NCBI RefSeq assembly: GCF_006575665.1
Contig: NZ_CP041253.1
Span: forward strand, 3,013,001-3,077,000
Source: Echinicola soli
Lineage (GTDB): Bacteria; Bacteroidota; Bacteroidia; Cytophagales; Cyclobacteriaceae
Length of the DNA stretch: 64,000 bases
Direction of reading: 5' to 3'
Position numbers and translations under genes: made by a program. The notes beneath the pieces are model-generated. The model was not told the DNA's origin. It saw only the letters and a program-made list of their open reading frames with translations, and made no database searches. Of the stretch, positions 27,760-37,051 are shown piece by piece. How positions within the stretch are numbered: the first letter of the stretch is position 1; every line of letters begins with the position of its first letter.

Positions 27760-27846
27760 ATGAGCAGCGATAAAAAATTCAAGATTTTTCTGGCTGGCTC
27801 AACCATCGCTTGGATAACCATAGTGGTGATGATTATTGTGATGTAG
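27760..27846 (+). CDS. 28-residue single-pass membrane microprotein (candidate)
   Basis: ATG 27760 opens a frame coding MSSDKKFKIFLAGSTIAWIT plus a VVMIIVM end, stopping at TAG 27844. A short basic N-terminus (KKFK) followed by about 18 hydrophobic residues fits one N-in membrane helix. A purine-rich stretch (AAAAACGAG) sits just before the start, and a strong hairpin terminator follows 78 bases later. It is too short to identify by family. Conservation in related genomes would decide whether it is real. Confidence 0.35.
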   Translation: MSSDKKFKIFLAGSTIAWITIVVMIIVM

Positions 27847-27924
27847 CCAGAAAAAAGGATTATGCCATTGAGTACTGTTCGCCATACAGTAGGTTTTTTT
27901 AAATGGAAGAAATTTTTGAAGGTG

Positions 27925-27956
27925 AAAAAGCGGGATGTAAAGACATCCCGCTTTTT
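27925..27956. terminator. Bidirectional 14-bp stem-loop terminator
   Basis: AAAAAGCGGGATGT and ACATCCCGCTTTTT form a perfect 14-bp stem with loop AAAG; A and T runs at the ends give a T tail in both directions. It touches the stop codon of the minus-strand SRPBCC gene and serves it and the plus-strand CDF/microprotein unit. Confidence 0.85.
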
Positions 27957-28392
27957 ATGTTTCTGATAGTTCCTTGATCTTCTTTAATGCTTCTGGCCAG
28001 ATTTTATCAAAGTGCTCCTTTAAGCTATCTTCTATATCCATTTCCACGAGTAATACGGTGCTTTGTCCAAGGGGGGTTAAGGTGTAATTTTCCTTGGCTC
28101 CTGCCCAGCCTTTTACGTTTTCGCTCTCCAAGTCTTCCTTGCCATTGTCATAAAACCCGAGATGTTCGATGGACATGAACTGGAAAGGTATATTTTTGGC
28201 AATTCTACTGACCATGCCTTGGCCATTATTGTCAAGAAACAAAACTTTGCTGCCTTCTTGCCAATCGGTCTCCACTTTCGACTCCTCTGCAAAGACTGCT
28301 GTCCAAGTTTGGTAATTGATGTCATCCCAGAGAATATCCCATATTTTTTCGGGCCTTGCTTTGATTTTGATGGTATAAATTGAAGTTTTCAT
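27955..28392 (-). CDS. SRPBCC (START-like) domain protein
   Basis: 145 residues, a complete helix-grip fold: TSIYTIKIKARPEKIWDILWD (first strand and helix), WTAVFAEESKVETDWQEGSKVLFL, MSIEHLGFYDNG, ENYTLTPLGQSTVLLVEMDI and a long C-terminal helix (HFDKIWPEALKKIKELSE). The fold forms a hydrophobic ligand pocket; the ligand is unknown. It is the second gene of a two-gene unit with the VOC protein upstream (28-base gap). Confidence 0.85.
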   Translation of the reverse strand: MKTSIYTIKIKARPEKIWDILWDDINYQTWTAVFAEESKVETDWQEGSKVLFLDNNGQGMVSRIAKNIPFQFMSIEHLGFYDNGKEDLESENVKGWAGAKENYTLTPLGQSTVLLVEMDIEDSLKEHFDKIWPEALKKIKELSET

Positions 28393-28420
28393 GGTGTAAA
28401 TTGTTTTTTATGGTTGTGAG

Positions 28421-28828
28421 TTAGGATTGATACCTGAGTAGCCAGTAGTTTTCGAATTTGTCCTTTACTTCACCAAATAAGGTTCCCCAGTAGTTTTCTT
28501 CAAGTGGAGCGATGAGTTTCCCGCCTTCCAATAGATTGGACAAATAGGTACGGATTTCATTTTCGCTGTCGCAATCGATCATCATTGAGATGGAATTGCC
28601 TTTTTTTAGTCCCTTTTCACTTACCATATCAGTTCCTAGGAGTATGGCCCGTCCATGGTTTAGGGTAGCATGAAGAATATACTTTTTGAAGGCTGATGGA
28701 AGGTTGTCTGATAAAGGGGATTCCTCTACCGTTTGAAATTCCAGCGTTCCTCCCAGGCAGGCTTGGTAAAAGCGCATGGCTTCCAGGCAGTTGCCGTTAA
28801 ATGTTAGGTATGTGATGATTCTACTCAT
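28421..28828 (-). CDS. VOC family (glyoxalase/PhnB-like) protein
   Basis: 135 residues. It begins with the PhnB-like pattern SRIITYLTFNGNCLEAMRFYQACLGG and contains LHATLNHGRAILLGTD, SISMMIDCDSENEI and the closing NYWGTLFGEVKDKFENYWLL, all usual for this subgroup (the metal/ligand site is made by the paired beta-alpha-beta-beta-beta units). These proteins are often annotated as 3-demethylubiquinone methyltransferase-like, but without evidence for that reaction. It is co-transcribed with the SRPBCC gene. Confidence 0.87.
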   Translation of the reverse strand: MSRIITYLTFNGNCLEAMRFYQACLGGTLEFQTVEESPLSDNLPSAFKKYILHATLNHGRAILLGTDMVSEKGLKKGNSISMMIDCDSENEIRTYLSNLLEGGKLIAPLEENYWGTLFGEVKDKFENYWLLRYQS

Positions 28829-28959
28829 AACGGATAGGATGATGTTACACTTGCCCTAGTAGTATGGTTTAAAGGTAGGTGATTTTATATTGCATTTACG
28901 TGGTGAAAGGCGGCAAAAAGAGGGGTTGATCTCGCCATATAATCTGATTATCTTTAGCC

Positions 28960-29136
28960 ATGAAAAGCGTGTTCATATTAGTACCAGAATCCTCTATTAG
29001 GGAGACGATTGCCAATGCTGAATATCTGTTTACGGCAGCCGATCAGTTTTTTTAAAAAAAAATAACCGGTCTTACGCCGATTGAATACTGCAATAAATAC
29101 CGTAATCGGCTTTGTCAGTTTGAAATGGAGCAATAG
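28960..29136 (+). pseudogene. Collapsed AraC/GlxA-type regulator (ends only)
   Basis: The frame codes MKSVFILVPESSIRETIANA and on to AADQFF, which is like the N-terminus of GlxA-type (DJ-1/AraC) regulators. It then meets TAA at 29053-29055 inside a T7A9 run and continues in the same frame with KKITGLTPIEYCNKYRNRL up to a stop at 29134-29136, which is the last part of an AraC HTH domain. About 250 middle residues are missing. An internal deletion that joined the two ends is the simplest reading. It cannot make a functional regulator. Confidence 0.6.
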
Positions 29137-29421
29137 CCTTTTTAAAAACTTAAAAATGTCATTTCTTTGATCAGGGTAAATCCGCGCTCAAGTGTCTTAT
29201 TATCGTAGAGCGATATAAGATCCATATCATTTAAGTGATGATCATTTGATAAAATACTGATAATCTGATCTAGTAAACCCTACATGTTAAATAGCCGTTT
29301 ACGGTAGTTATTCATAAGTAAAAAATCAACCATGATTAGAGGAAATGATCTTTTCGGTATTTATTAAAACATCATGGGATATTGTTAGTTATCAATTTTT
29401 GAATTTTAATAAACCAAACTA
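29137..29421. other. AT-rich gap upstream of the second TonB receptor
   Basis: About 285 bases without a recognisable gene; presumably includes the promoter of the 29422-32606 pair. No exact TAnnTTTG match was noticed in it. Confidence 0.3.
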
Positions 29422-31791
29422 ATGGGTAAAAACATGACGACAACCTTCCACGAGGGGTTGTTGAGAAACCTAGTACTTCTTGGCTTTTGTGTTGGGCTTG
29501 GCAGTATTTCTGCCTTTGCACAAACCAAGCATACCATACGGGGAACGCTTGAAGATGCTTCCACGGGAGAGGGGCTTATCGGAGCTACGGTCTTTGTGAA
29601 GGAACTGGGCACGGGAGGTACCAGTAACGTGTATGGGTTCTATTCTGTCACCATCCCTGAAGGAGAATATACTGTTACATTTAGTTTTGTAGGGTATGAA
29701 TCCGTAACAAAAACCGTCTCACTGGATGATGATAAGACCATTGATGTGGAACTGGCGCCGGGGTCAGCAGAACTGGAGGAAGTGGTGGTAAGTGCGGAAC
29801 CTGAAGATGAAAATGTACGCTCCACCCAGATGAGTGTCAATAAACTGGACATGCGGGAAGTGGAATCCATTCCAGTGGTATTTGGGGAAAAGGATATTGT
29901 GAAGACCATTCAGCTACTTCCGGGCATCAAAGGCAATGAAGGAGGCGGGGGATTCTTTGTCCGTGGAGGAAGTGCAGACCAAAACCTGATTTTGCTGGAT
30001 GAAGCTCCCGTGTATAATGCGTCCCACTTGTTGGGCTTTTTCTCTGTCTTCAATTCGGATGCGATCAAAGATCTTTCCATTTACAAAGGCCATATTCCCG
30101 CCGAGTATGGGGGACGGGCTTCCTCGGTCTTGGATATCAAAATGAAAGAGGGGAACACCAAGAAATTTGCTGCTCAGGGCGGCATCGGCTTGATTTCCAG
30201 CCGCGCGACCATTGAGGCGCCTATTGTAAAGGACAAAGGGTCATTTGTAGTTTCTGGTAGAAGAACGTACGTAGACCTGTTTTTGAAGCTCTCTAATGAT
30301 GAGGATATCAATAAATCCACCCTTTATTTCTATGACCTCAATGCCAAGGCTAATTACAAGTTTGGTGATAAGGACCGGGTGTTTGTGTCAGGATATTTTG
30401 GCAGGGATAATTTCGGGTATGCTGATCTGTTTGGGTTTGACTGGGGAAATGCAACCGGTACCATCCGATGGAACCACCTCTTTAACGACCGTTTGTTTTT
30501 AAATTCCACTGCTGTGTTCAGTGATTACAATTATGTGGTGGATATTTCGGGAGAGGAAGATGAAAATGATGGGTTTAAGGTGACTTCTTCCATCAGGGAT
30601 ATCAGCTTGAAGGAAGATTTTGAATATTATATAAACCCAGACAATACCTTGAAGTTTGGGGCGGGGCTTATCCGCCATAATTTTGTTCCAGGTGAAATTT
30701 CCCCACAGGGAGATAGCTACATCAACGCCCAGACCTTACAGAATAAATACGCCTGGGAAGCAGCAGCCTATGTTTCTGAGGAGTTGAATGTTTCCCCGGC
30801 CTTAAGTGTGAATGGAGGGCTTCGTTATTCCTGGTTTGCCCAAGTGGGGCCAGGCGAGGTCTTTACCTATGATCAAGACGGCGATGTGGTAAGTTCGGAG
30901 ACCTATGGAAAAGGCGAGATCGTAGAAACCTATGGCGGCCTGGAGCCGCGTCTTGGGCTGACGTATATGCTGAATGATGAAACCTCCCTAAAAGCATCAT
31001 ATGGAAGGAACCGCCAATACCTGCATCTTGTGTCCAATTCCACTTCTGGCACTCCCATAGATCTCTGGATTCCCAGCAGCAATAATGTGAAGCCGCAGAT
31101 AGCCGATCAAATTGCGATGGGCTATTACAGGAATTTTAAGGATAATATGTATGAGTCTTCCATGGAAGTGTACTATAAGGATATGCAAAACCAAGTGGAC
31201 TACCGTACAGGAGCTGAATTGGTGTTTAACGAAAATGTAGAATCCCAATTATTGTTTGGGAAAGGCTGGTCCTATGGTGCGGAATTTTTCCTGAGAAAGA
31301 ATACGGGAAGACTGACCGGCTGGGTGAGTTATACCATCTCTAAAACGGTGCGGGAATTTGCCGGGGTGGATTATGGGGAAGTTTATCCGGCCAGTTGGGA
31401 CAGACCGCATGACTTCTCGGTAGTGGGCATTTACCAGCTCAATAAAAAGTGGAACCTCTCAGCCTCCTTCGTTTACCGTTCTGGAAATGCAGTGACCTAT
31501 CCTGTAGGAAAATATGAAATGAAAGGCGAGGTCATCAATATGTATGGAAAGCGAAATAATAACCGCATGCCAGATTACAATAGGCTGGACATCGGTGCCA
31601 CCATGAAACTTAGAGATACAGAGAAGTTTAGTTCGGACCTGAACTTCTCTATCTACAATGTCTATGCACGGAAAAATGCCTATTCTATTTCATTCCGTGA
31701 AAACAGGGACGACCCTAGCCAAACCGAGGCTGTGAAAATTGCCCTCTTCAGCATCTTGCCATCCGTAACCTATAATTTTAGATTTAAATGA
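29422..31791 (+). CDS. TonB-dependent receptor with carboxypeptidase-like N-terminal domain
   Basis: 789 residues, outer-membrane channel. The signal peptide (LVLLGFCVGLGSISAFAQ) is followed by a CarboxypepD_reg-like domain (TIRGTLEDASTGEGLIGATV to LEEVVVSAEPED), a plug (DIVKTIQLLPGIKG, FFVRGGSADQNLILLDEAPV, SHLLGFFSVFNSDAIKDL) and a barrel ending YNFRFK. It is a paralogue of the receptor at 1-2343, with the same motif order, and is likewise followed by a DUF4249 gene, here overlapping it by four bases (ATGA), so translation is coupled. The substrate is unknown. Confidence 0.94.
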   Translation: MGKNMTTTFHEGLLRNLVLLGFCVGLGSISAFAQTKHTIRGTLEDASTGEGLIGATVFVKELGTGGTSNVYGFYSVTIPEGEYTVTFSFVGYESVTKTVSLDDDKTIDVELAPGSAELEEVVVSAEPEDENVRSTQMSVNKLDMREVESIPVVFGEKDIVKTIQLLPGIKGNEGGGGFFVRGGSADQNLILLDEAPVYNASHLLGFFSVFNSDAIKDLSIYKGHIPAEYGGRASSVLDIKMKEGNTKKFAAQGGIGLISSRATIEAPIVKDKGSFVVSGRRTYVDLFLKLSNDEDINKSTLYFYDLNAKANYKFGDKDRVFVSGYFGRDNFGYADLFGFDWGNATGTIRWNHLFNDRLFLNSTAVFSDYNYVVDISGEEDENDGFKVTSSIRDISLKEDFEYYINPDNTLKFGAGLIRHNFVPGEISPQGDSYINAQTLQNKYAWEAAAYVSEELNVSPALSVNGGLRYSWFAQVGPGEVFTYDQDGDVVSSETYGKGEIVETYGGLEPRLGLTYMLNDETSLKASYGRNRQYLHLVSNSTSGTPIDLWIPSSNNVKPQIADQIAMGYYRNFKDNMYESSMEVYYKDMQNQVDYRTGAELVFNENVESQLLFGKGWSYGAEFFLRKNTGRLTGWVSYTISKTVREFAGVDYGEVYPASWDRPHDFSVVGIYQLNKKWNLSASFVYRSGNAVTYPVGKYEMKGEVINMYGKRNNNRMPDYNRLDIGATMKLRDTEKFSSDLNFSIYNVYARKNAYSISFRENRDDPSQTEAVKIALFSILPSVTYNFRFK

Positions 31792-32606
31792 TCATGAATA
31801 AATATATTGGACTAATCTTATGTTTGTCTGTGACCTTGATGGGGTGTGAGGACGTGATTGAACTGAACCTCGATGAAGGGGATACCCGTATTGCCATAGA
31901 GGGGATCGTTACCGATCAGGCGGGACCTTATACGGTAACCATAACCGAGTCAGTAGGTTTTTATGAAGACAATGTGTTTCCAGCCATTAGTGGTGCTTAT
32001 GTAGAAATTTCCGATGATCAAGGAAATGCAGAAGTGTTGGTAGAAACCGAGGAAGGGGTTTACCAGACTACCGATCTTCAAGGTCAAAGAGGCGTGACAT
32101 ATACCCTCACTGTCGAGCATGAAGGCCAGTCCTACTCTGCCCAAAGCAGGATGCCAGAAGAGCAGGTGGCAATTGATTCCCTAGGTTTCCGATTTGAAGA
32201 AGAATCGTTGCTTAATAAAGAGGGATATTATTTCAAGGCTTATTTTGAGGATCCCCCTGGCTTAGGAGATTACTATAGCTTTAATGTCTTTGTAAATGGA
32301 GAAGTGTATGTTTTTGACTTTGATGGTGAGATGATCGAAGATGATAATTTTTGGCTTTACAGCGACAAGTACACGGATGGAAATGTCCAGGATTATGATT
32401 TTCCCCATACTTTGGGGGAGGGAGATGAAGTTTATGTGGAATTAAGGCATTTGGAAAAATCCACTTATGATTACTATCGCATGCTTGTGGATGTAATTGA
32501 CGGTGGAGGAGTGGCTCCGTCCAATCCAATTTCAAATTTTGGCGATACGGCTTTGGGCTATTTTGGAGCGTTCTCGGTAACTAGTATAGAAGCTACAGTG
32601 GAGTAG
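31788..32606 (+). CDS. DUF4249 family outer-membrane lipoprotein
   Basis: 272 residues. Lipobox LSVTLMGC with the Cys near residue 20, followed by EDVIELNLDE, the usual DUF4249 opening. Later regions show the Ig-like beta domain (ISGAYVEISDDQGNAEVLVE) and ED-PPGLGDYYSFNVFVNGE, matching the paralogue at 2349-3239. The start overlaps the receptor stop codon; a second ATG at 31794 is equally usable. A presumed surface partner of the preceding receptor (inference from constant pairing). A terminator follows directly. Confidence 0.87.
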   Translation: MIMNKYIGLILCLSVTLMGCEDVIELNLDEGDTRIAIEGIVTDQAGPYTVTITESVGFYEDNVFPAISGAYVEISDDQGNAEVLVETEEGVYQTTDLQGQRGVTYTLTVEHEGQSYSAQSRMPEEQVAIDSLGFRFEEESLLNKEGYYFKAYFEDPPGLGDYYSFNVFVNGEVYVFDFDGEMIEDDNFWLYSDKYTDGNVQDYDFPHTLGEGDEVYVELRHLEKSTYDYYRMLVDVIDGGGVAPSNPISNFGDTALGYFGAFSVTSIEATVE

Positions 32607-32612
32607 AATTTC

Positions 32613-32657
32613 ACCACTGACCTAATGCATGATACAGGTCAGTGGTATCTTTTTTTG
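32613..32657 (+). terminator. Rho-independent terminator of the second receptor/DUF4249 operon
   Basis: ACCACTGACCT pairs with AGGTCAGTGGT around a 12-base loop and is followed by ATCTTTTTTT. It begins 6 bases after the stop codon. Confidence 0.85.
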
Positions 32658-32870
32658 TTTATCCCAGAGAACGACCTCAGCAAGATTCATTGTGGAGGGT
32701 CCAAAGTCCTTTGTTTAGAGGGATAAAAGAAAGGGGACAATTTAAATCCAGATTTAATGCCGTTTAGTCAAGGAGGGGTAGAAGGGCACAGAAAGTGTTA
32801 GAAAACCGCTTAGGTTAGTAGGTCTAAGCATCCACGGTAGCGACTAGTGTACATGGCTGGTTACCAGATA

Positions 32871-33231
32871 ACCTCAGTTCGATTTAAACGATAAATTTTG
32901 CATACAGCCACATCAAGTGTGATTTTTAGCCCTTACCTCTATCGAGAGCCGAAGGCTGAAAACCTTTCCTGAAGGTAGCCCGAGGCAAGGCCTTGGGGCA
33001 TAAACTCAAACTCATTCCTCTACCACAGCCTGAAAGGCCAGCTCACCATTTCATCTAGCCAAACAATCCTCACAGGAATACTACGGTTATAATTTTTAAC
33101 TGCCCTTACAGTCCACAAGTAGTGTCATTCCCTCCAATTAGCCCAATGCGTTAAGCACTCCTTCCAGGGGAGCGTACTAAAAACCCCATCAAAACCAACC
33201 TTTCAAACTTAATATTACACCGAACTGAGGT
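32871..33231. repeat. Possible MITE-like element with 11-bp inverted ends
   Basis: ACCTCAGTTCG (32871-32881) and CGAACTGAGGT (33221-33231) are exact complements bounding 361 bases without a coding frame. No convincing target-site duplication is visible at the borders, so a mobile origin is only a suggestion. Confidence 0.3.
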
Positions 33232-33550
33232 AGAAAGAATCGGAGTTAGAGCGTAGTAGCTGGTTTTGAAGTAGTTTGGCTTCGGAACAGACAGACTAAT
33301 GCATATTTTGAGTTGAAGTTTGGGTGATTTCCAAAAAGAGCCATCAGTCTATATGATGATTGCCGTTTTCCTAAAATGAGTAGATTTTAACAAAAAAAAG
33401 CGATTTTTATTAAAACCAAGGAACCATCTTAATTTTGTGGCGTTAGGTAAGGAAGCGGTTTTTTTGAACCACCTTTATCATTATAGAACTACTATTTACC
33501 ATCTTTTTCCAACCTGTTGTAATTTTTGATCGCTAGGCGAATACAACAAT

Positions 33551-33838
33551 ATGTACAGAGTGGAAATCATCAATTTTCAAAGCATGAATCAATCACTAAA
33601 ATATTTCCCTTCTATCATTAAAAGTAACAAGAGCCATGTTGATTTTGCCTAATATAAAGGTACCATTTACCTTTCTTACCGAATCGCAGTTTCTGATGCA
33701 TTTTCTCCCAGATCAGAAGAGATCAAGAAAAATATCATGAAGATGTTCCAAAAGGCCGATGACTTAGATGATTTCTTTGCAAAAAACTATGGATGCAAAA
33801 TGACATCTTTTTCGAAGATTGTAGAAAACCAGCTATAA
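33551..33838 (+). pseudogene. Interrupted 95-codon reading frame, unknown protein
   Basis: The frame starts MYRVEIINFQSMNQSLKYFP, meets TAA at 33650-33652 after 33 codons, and continues in the same frame with YKGTIYLSYRIAVSDAFSPR and a charged helical part (KKNIMKMFQKADDLDDFFAKNY) to a stop at 33836-33838. Codon choice and amino-acid composition look protein-like on both sides of the stop, suggesting a gene broken by one nonsense change. No family is recognised. Confidence 0.3.
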
Positions 33839-34009
33839 CCCGGATGCATTATGAATTGTAATCTAAGCCGTTTCAGGCCCCAATTGATATGCTAATACAT
33901 ATTTCGGCCTTGATTTCGGGTTTAACATCAACATCATTTTTCATCCATGATAGATCAGGGCTTATCTGAGTAGCAGAGCTCTGCGTTAAATTAATAGAAA
34001 AGTATATTT

Positions 34010-36664
34010 ATGAAGATTATCAATTTACTATTCCTGTTAGGCTTGGGGGTATTTCAGCAAGTGATAGCCCAACAAGATACCACATGGTTTGACAGTGACT
34101 GGAAGGAGACGACCATGGACAGTGCGGCGTTTTATCGACCGGCTCCCCAGCCAAAAGACGATGGATATTGGATGGTGGATTACTACATTTCTGGAGCCAG
34201 GCAGATGGAAGGATATTCCAAGGTAAAGGATCGGGAGGTCTTTGAAGGTACTGTCAAATGGTACAATGAAAATGGCCAGCTAGAACAGAAAGCAGACTAT
34301 CAAATGGGAGTCCTGAATGGGGTGTTTGTCAAGTACTATAACGGAAAGCCATTTGCCACTGCCAAATACGAGCAGGGCAGGGTTTCCAGTGGTGAGATGC
34401 TTTCTTTTAACGAAGCGTATCAGTGTTATAGGTTATTGGCATACCAAGAAGGCAAGGTAGTCCAAGAAAAGGTTTTTTTGGAAATGCCGTGCAAGGGGAT
34501 GATAGTGGATAGCCGCATAGTGAAGGGGGATGAGGGCAATCTACTTCTGACAAAATATTATGACGGAAAGGGAGATGTATTAGGGGAATTTGAAATGGAC
34601 GCTGATGAAAGCCAGAATGTATCTGCCTACAACGGGACACAAATATCCTATTTTTACGATCCGCTCCTGAAGAAGAGAGCAATTTCATATGAGCATGGGG
34701 AATTTCAAAATGGCACCGTGTGGTATCCTTCGGGTGAAGTCCGTGAGAAGATTCTTGTAGAGAATGATACCGTTTATACGACATATTTTGATGAGGATGG
34801 AAACCAACTTGGGGATTTGGTCGGTAGAATGGAAGAAGGCCAAGGTTGGTATGATCTACACGGTAGTCCAATAAGTGGAGTCATGATCAAGTTTAAGGAG
34901 AATTACCTTCATAAAACCCCTGCCATTCTATATACCGAACAGTACAGGAATGGACTTATTATCGAAAAAAAGGAGTTTCGGGAAAACGGAAATTTGCAGC
35001 AGATGAGTGTCTTTGATGAGCATGGTTTACAGAAATTAGTGTCTTATGATGAAGGAGGGCAAGTTACTCATGAGCTTATTTATAAGGATGGGCAGCCCTT
35101 TGAAGGAACGTCATTTGATCAGAGGAAGAATGTGCTGACGACCTATGTTCAGGGGGAGTTGACAGCTCAAACAATGTGTTATTATGATGGAGCTAAATTT
35201 GAGAGCAGGGAAGGAGACAGGAGTGTTTTTTATGACCATGAGGGAAATGAAATGGGAGTGTTGACCTATAAGGCCAATAAATATGGAAAAAAGGAACCCT
35301 ATAATGGGACGCTGTATCAATTGAATTATCAAGGGAAATTGTATATCGAAGAAGATTACCATAATGGGAATCGTACCAGGTATGCGTACTACAGCTTTTC
35401 GGGAGAAAAGGGCAGGAATTCCATAGAATCAGAGACATTCTATAATGAAAGCGGCAAAAAAACGCAGTATAAATATTACTATAAAAACGGTGTTTTGAGA
35501 GAGGATATTACCTATGTGGACGGTTATGAAAAGGAGACTGCTACATTTTATGATAAATCGGGTGATTTACTCGCTGAAATGGTCTACTTGCCCAAATCAC
35601 ATGGGGCGGAGTATGAGTTTTTTTCAGATACCAGCTTGGTACGATACATCCGAAAATATGATGATAATGGAACATTGATTTATAAAAAGAGTTATGCTGA
35701 AAATTACACCAGAAGAGATAGGAATGGAAAATACCCTGTATTTTTGGAAGAGGAGATCGACTATAATGGAAAGGCCAGTTTTTATGATCTTGATGGAGAA
35801 TTGTTGGGCGAAGCTGTTTATAAAGATGGAGAACCTTGGGAAGGAACAGTAAAGAGCGGTACGGTGTATGAGTATAGGTTGACACCTTACCAGGAGGGGG
35901 CCAAGCAGGGAGAAGAGAAGCTTTTTTTTAATCCAGATGGTGGCGTGCCCAAGATCAGTGAACAAACAGGGTATGCCAATGGTGAGCGTCATGGAAAACA
36001 TAATACCTACTATCGCAATGGCACTCTTGAGAGTGAGGAAAACTATTCCCGTGGGCTTTTAGATGGTGAGTGCGTTTACTATACGGAGCATGGGGAAGTG
36101 CGGAATGAGATTACCTATTCATCTGGCAACCCCACAGATGGTGAGTTGATTTCGTTTCAGTATAATGACCAAAAATCCCTTGTTACCAAAAAATCATTTT
36201 ATGAATCAGGAGAATGCCGGAAAATCGAAATGTGGAAAGAAGACCGCTTGTTTCAGGAGATGGTGACAGCGACCAATCAGCTTGAGGCAACCATCTATGA
36301 CCCTACGGGGAAAGAACTTGCTGTATTTGAGGTTTCTGATGTAGCTAATAAGACGGGAGAGGTGACTTATTATCAGGGAATTTCTGAAGCGGAAGAAAGG
36401 GGTACATTTGAAGATGGATTGCCTGTAAGTGGTACGTTTTACCTTAATGAGTATGTGGTCGGATATGAAAATACCAAGGGTGATAAATCCATCGATGAGG
36501 TAAAACTACTGGTGACTGCTGACCAGTACAATATATGTGCACTTAATAAAGAAGGGGAAGTACTTTTCTCGGTATCCGAGAAGAAAGGATTGGAAAAGTC
36601 TTATTTTTTGGAAAAGATATTGGATCCATATTCCTTCTATTATAATGTGATGCCTGAGTTTTAA
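34010..36664 (+). CDS. Large secreted YwqK/MORN-type repeat protein
   Basis: 884 residues with a signal peptide (IINLLFLLGLGVFQQVIAQ). Nearly the whole mature protein is built from degenerate repeats of the toxin-antitoxin YwqK/MORN-variant pattern, e.g. TVKWYNENGQLEQKADYQMG, NTYYRNGTLESEENYSRG and KYYYKNGVLREDITYVDGY: each has Y-x-x-x-G followed by a strand and a turn glycine. Such repeats form long beta-rich scaffolds; no enzymatic motif is visible. It lacks a T9SS C-terminal domain. It is monocistronic and lies in a gene-poor region, followed by a perfect palindrome. Despite the family name of its repeats there is no reason to call it an antitoxin. Confidence 0.75.
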   Translation: MKIINLLFLLGLGVFQQVIAQQDTTWFDSDWKETTMDSAAFYRPAPQPKDDGYWMVDYYISGARQMEGYSKVKDREVFEGTVKWYNENGQLEQKADYQMGVLNGVFVKYYNGKPFATAKYEQGRVSSGEMLSFNEAYQCYRLLAYQEGKVVQEKVFLEMPCKGMIVDSRIVKGDEGNLLLTKYYDGKGDVLGEFEMDADESQNVSAYNGTQISYFYDPLLKKRAISYEHGEFQNGTVWYPSGEVREKILVENDTVYTTYFDEDGNQLGDLVGRMEEGQGWYDLHGSPISGVMIKFKENYLHKTPAILYTEQYRNGLIIEKKEFRENGNLQQMSVFDEHGLQKLVSYDEGGQVTHELIYKDGQPFEGTSFDQRKNVLTTYVQGELTAQTMCYYDGAKFESREGDRSVFYDHEGNEMGVLTYKANKYGKKEPYNGTLYQLNYQGKLYIEEDYHNGNRTRYAYYSFSGEKGRNSIESETFYNESGKKTQYKYYYKNGVLREDITYVDGYEKETATFYDKSGDLLAEMVYLPKSHGAEYEFFSDTSLVRYIRKYDDNGTLIYKKSYAENYTRRDRNGKYPVFLEEEIDYNGKASFYDLDGELLGEAVYKDGEPWEGTVKSGTVYEYRLTPYQEGAKQGEEKLFFNPDGGVPKISEQTGYANGERHGKHNTYYRNGTLESEENYSRGLLDGECVYYTEHGEVRNEITYSSGNPTDGELISFQYNDQKSLVTKKSFYESGECRKIEMWKEDRLFQEMVTATNQLEATIYDPTGKELAVFEVSDVANKTGEVTYYQGISEAEERGTFEDGLPVSGTFYLNEYVVGYENTKGDKSIDEVKLLVTADQYNICALNKEGEVLFSVSEKKGLEKSYFLEKILDPYSFYYNVMPEF

Positions 36665-37051
36665 GTAGAGTGTTTTGGGGTTTATTGGTCCCAATCGCTA
36701 GTGAAAACTATGCGCTTTCAGCACAAGACTTTCAGTTTGATCCCATTTTTCAATATTGAAAAATGGGATCAAACCACTGTCGAGGAAACCACACAGATAG
36801 CTGGCTTACAGTTTAGATGGTTTGGGCTACCAAGTATCGTTACCCAGTGCCTTAGTGGAGGTCTTCAGCGATGTTGTTGAGATTTGTTTAAGCGAATATT
36901 TGATGCAGAAGACGTTATGATTCTTGGGCAATAGATTCTTGGCAAGAAGCACAGGAAATATAGAGGATAAAATGGTTGAAGAATATTTGGAGCACATTCG
37001 GATAAATTCAAAATCCCCCCCTTTTTTTGATTGAAATTGTCCTTCATAATA
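36665..37051. other. Intergenic region with perfect palindrome
   Basis: 387 bases between convergent genes. Apart from the 40-base palindrome at 36735-36774 no feature is supported. Confidence 0.4.
36735..36774. terminator. 40-base perfect palindrome, probable bidirectional terminator
   Basis: GTTTGATCCCATTTTTCAAT is directly followed by its exact reverse complement, with no loop. The A/T-rich centre and position between convergent genes fit a bidirectional terminator; other roles (protein binding site) remain possible. Confidence 0.55.

Larger units (their letters stand above)
32658..34009. other. 1.35-kb gene-poor region
   Basis: No intact gene is recognisable. It contains a 361-base segment with inverted 11-bp ends (32871-33231), an interrupted small reading frame (33551-33838), several short palindromes and AT-rich spacer. 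The sequence between 32880 and 33220 is less AT-rich than the rest and gives no long open frame on either strand. This looks like eroded or mobile-derived DNA. Confidence 0.5.

Noticed and set aside
34010..36664. Antitoxin of a toxin-antitoxin pair (name of the YwqK repeat family)
   Set aside because: The protein is large and secreted and has no neighbouring toxin-like gene; the family name does not prove function.
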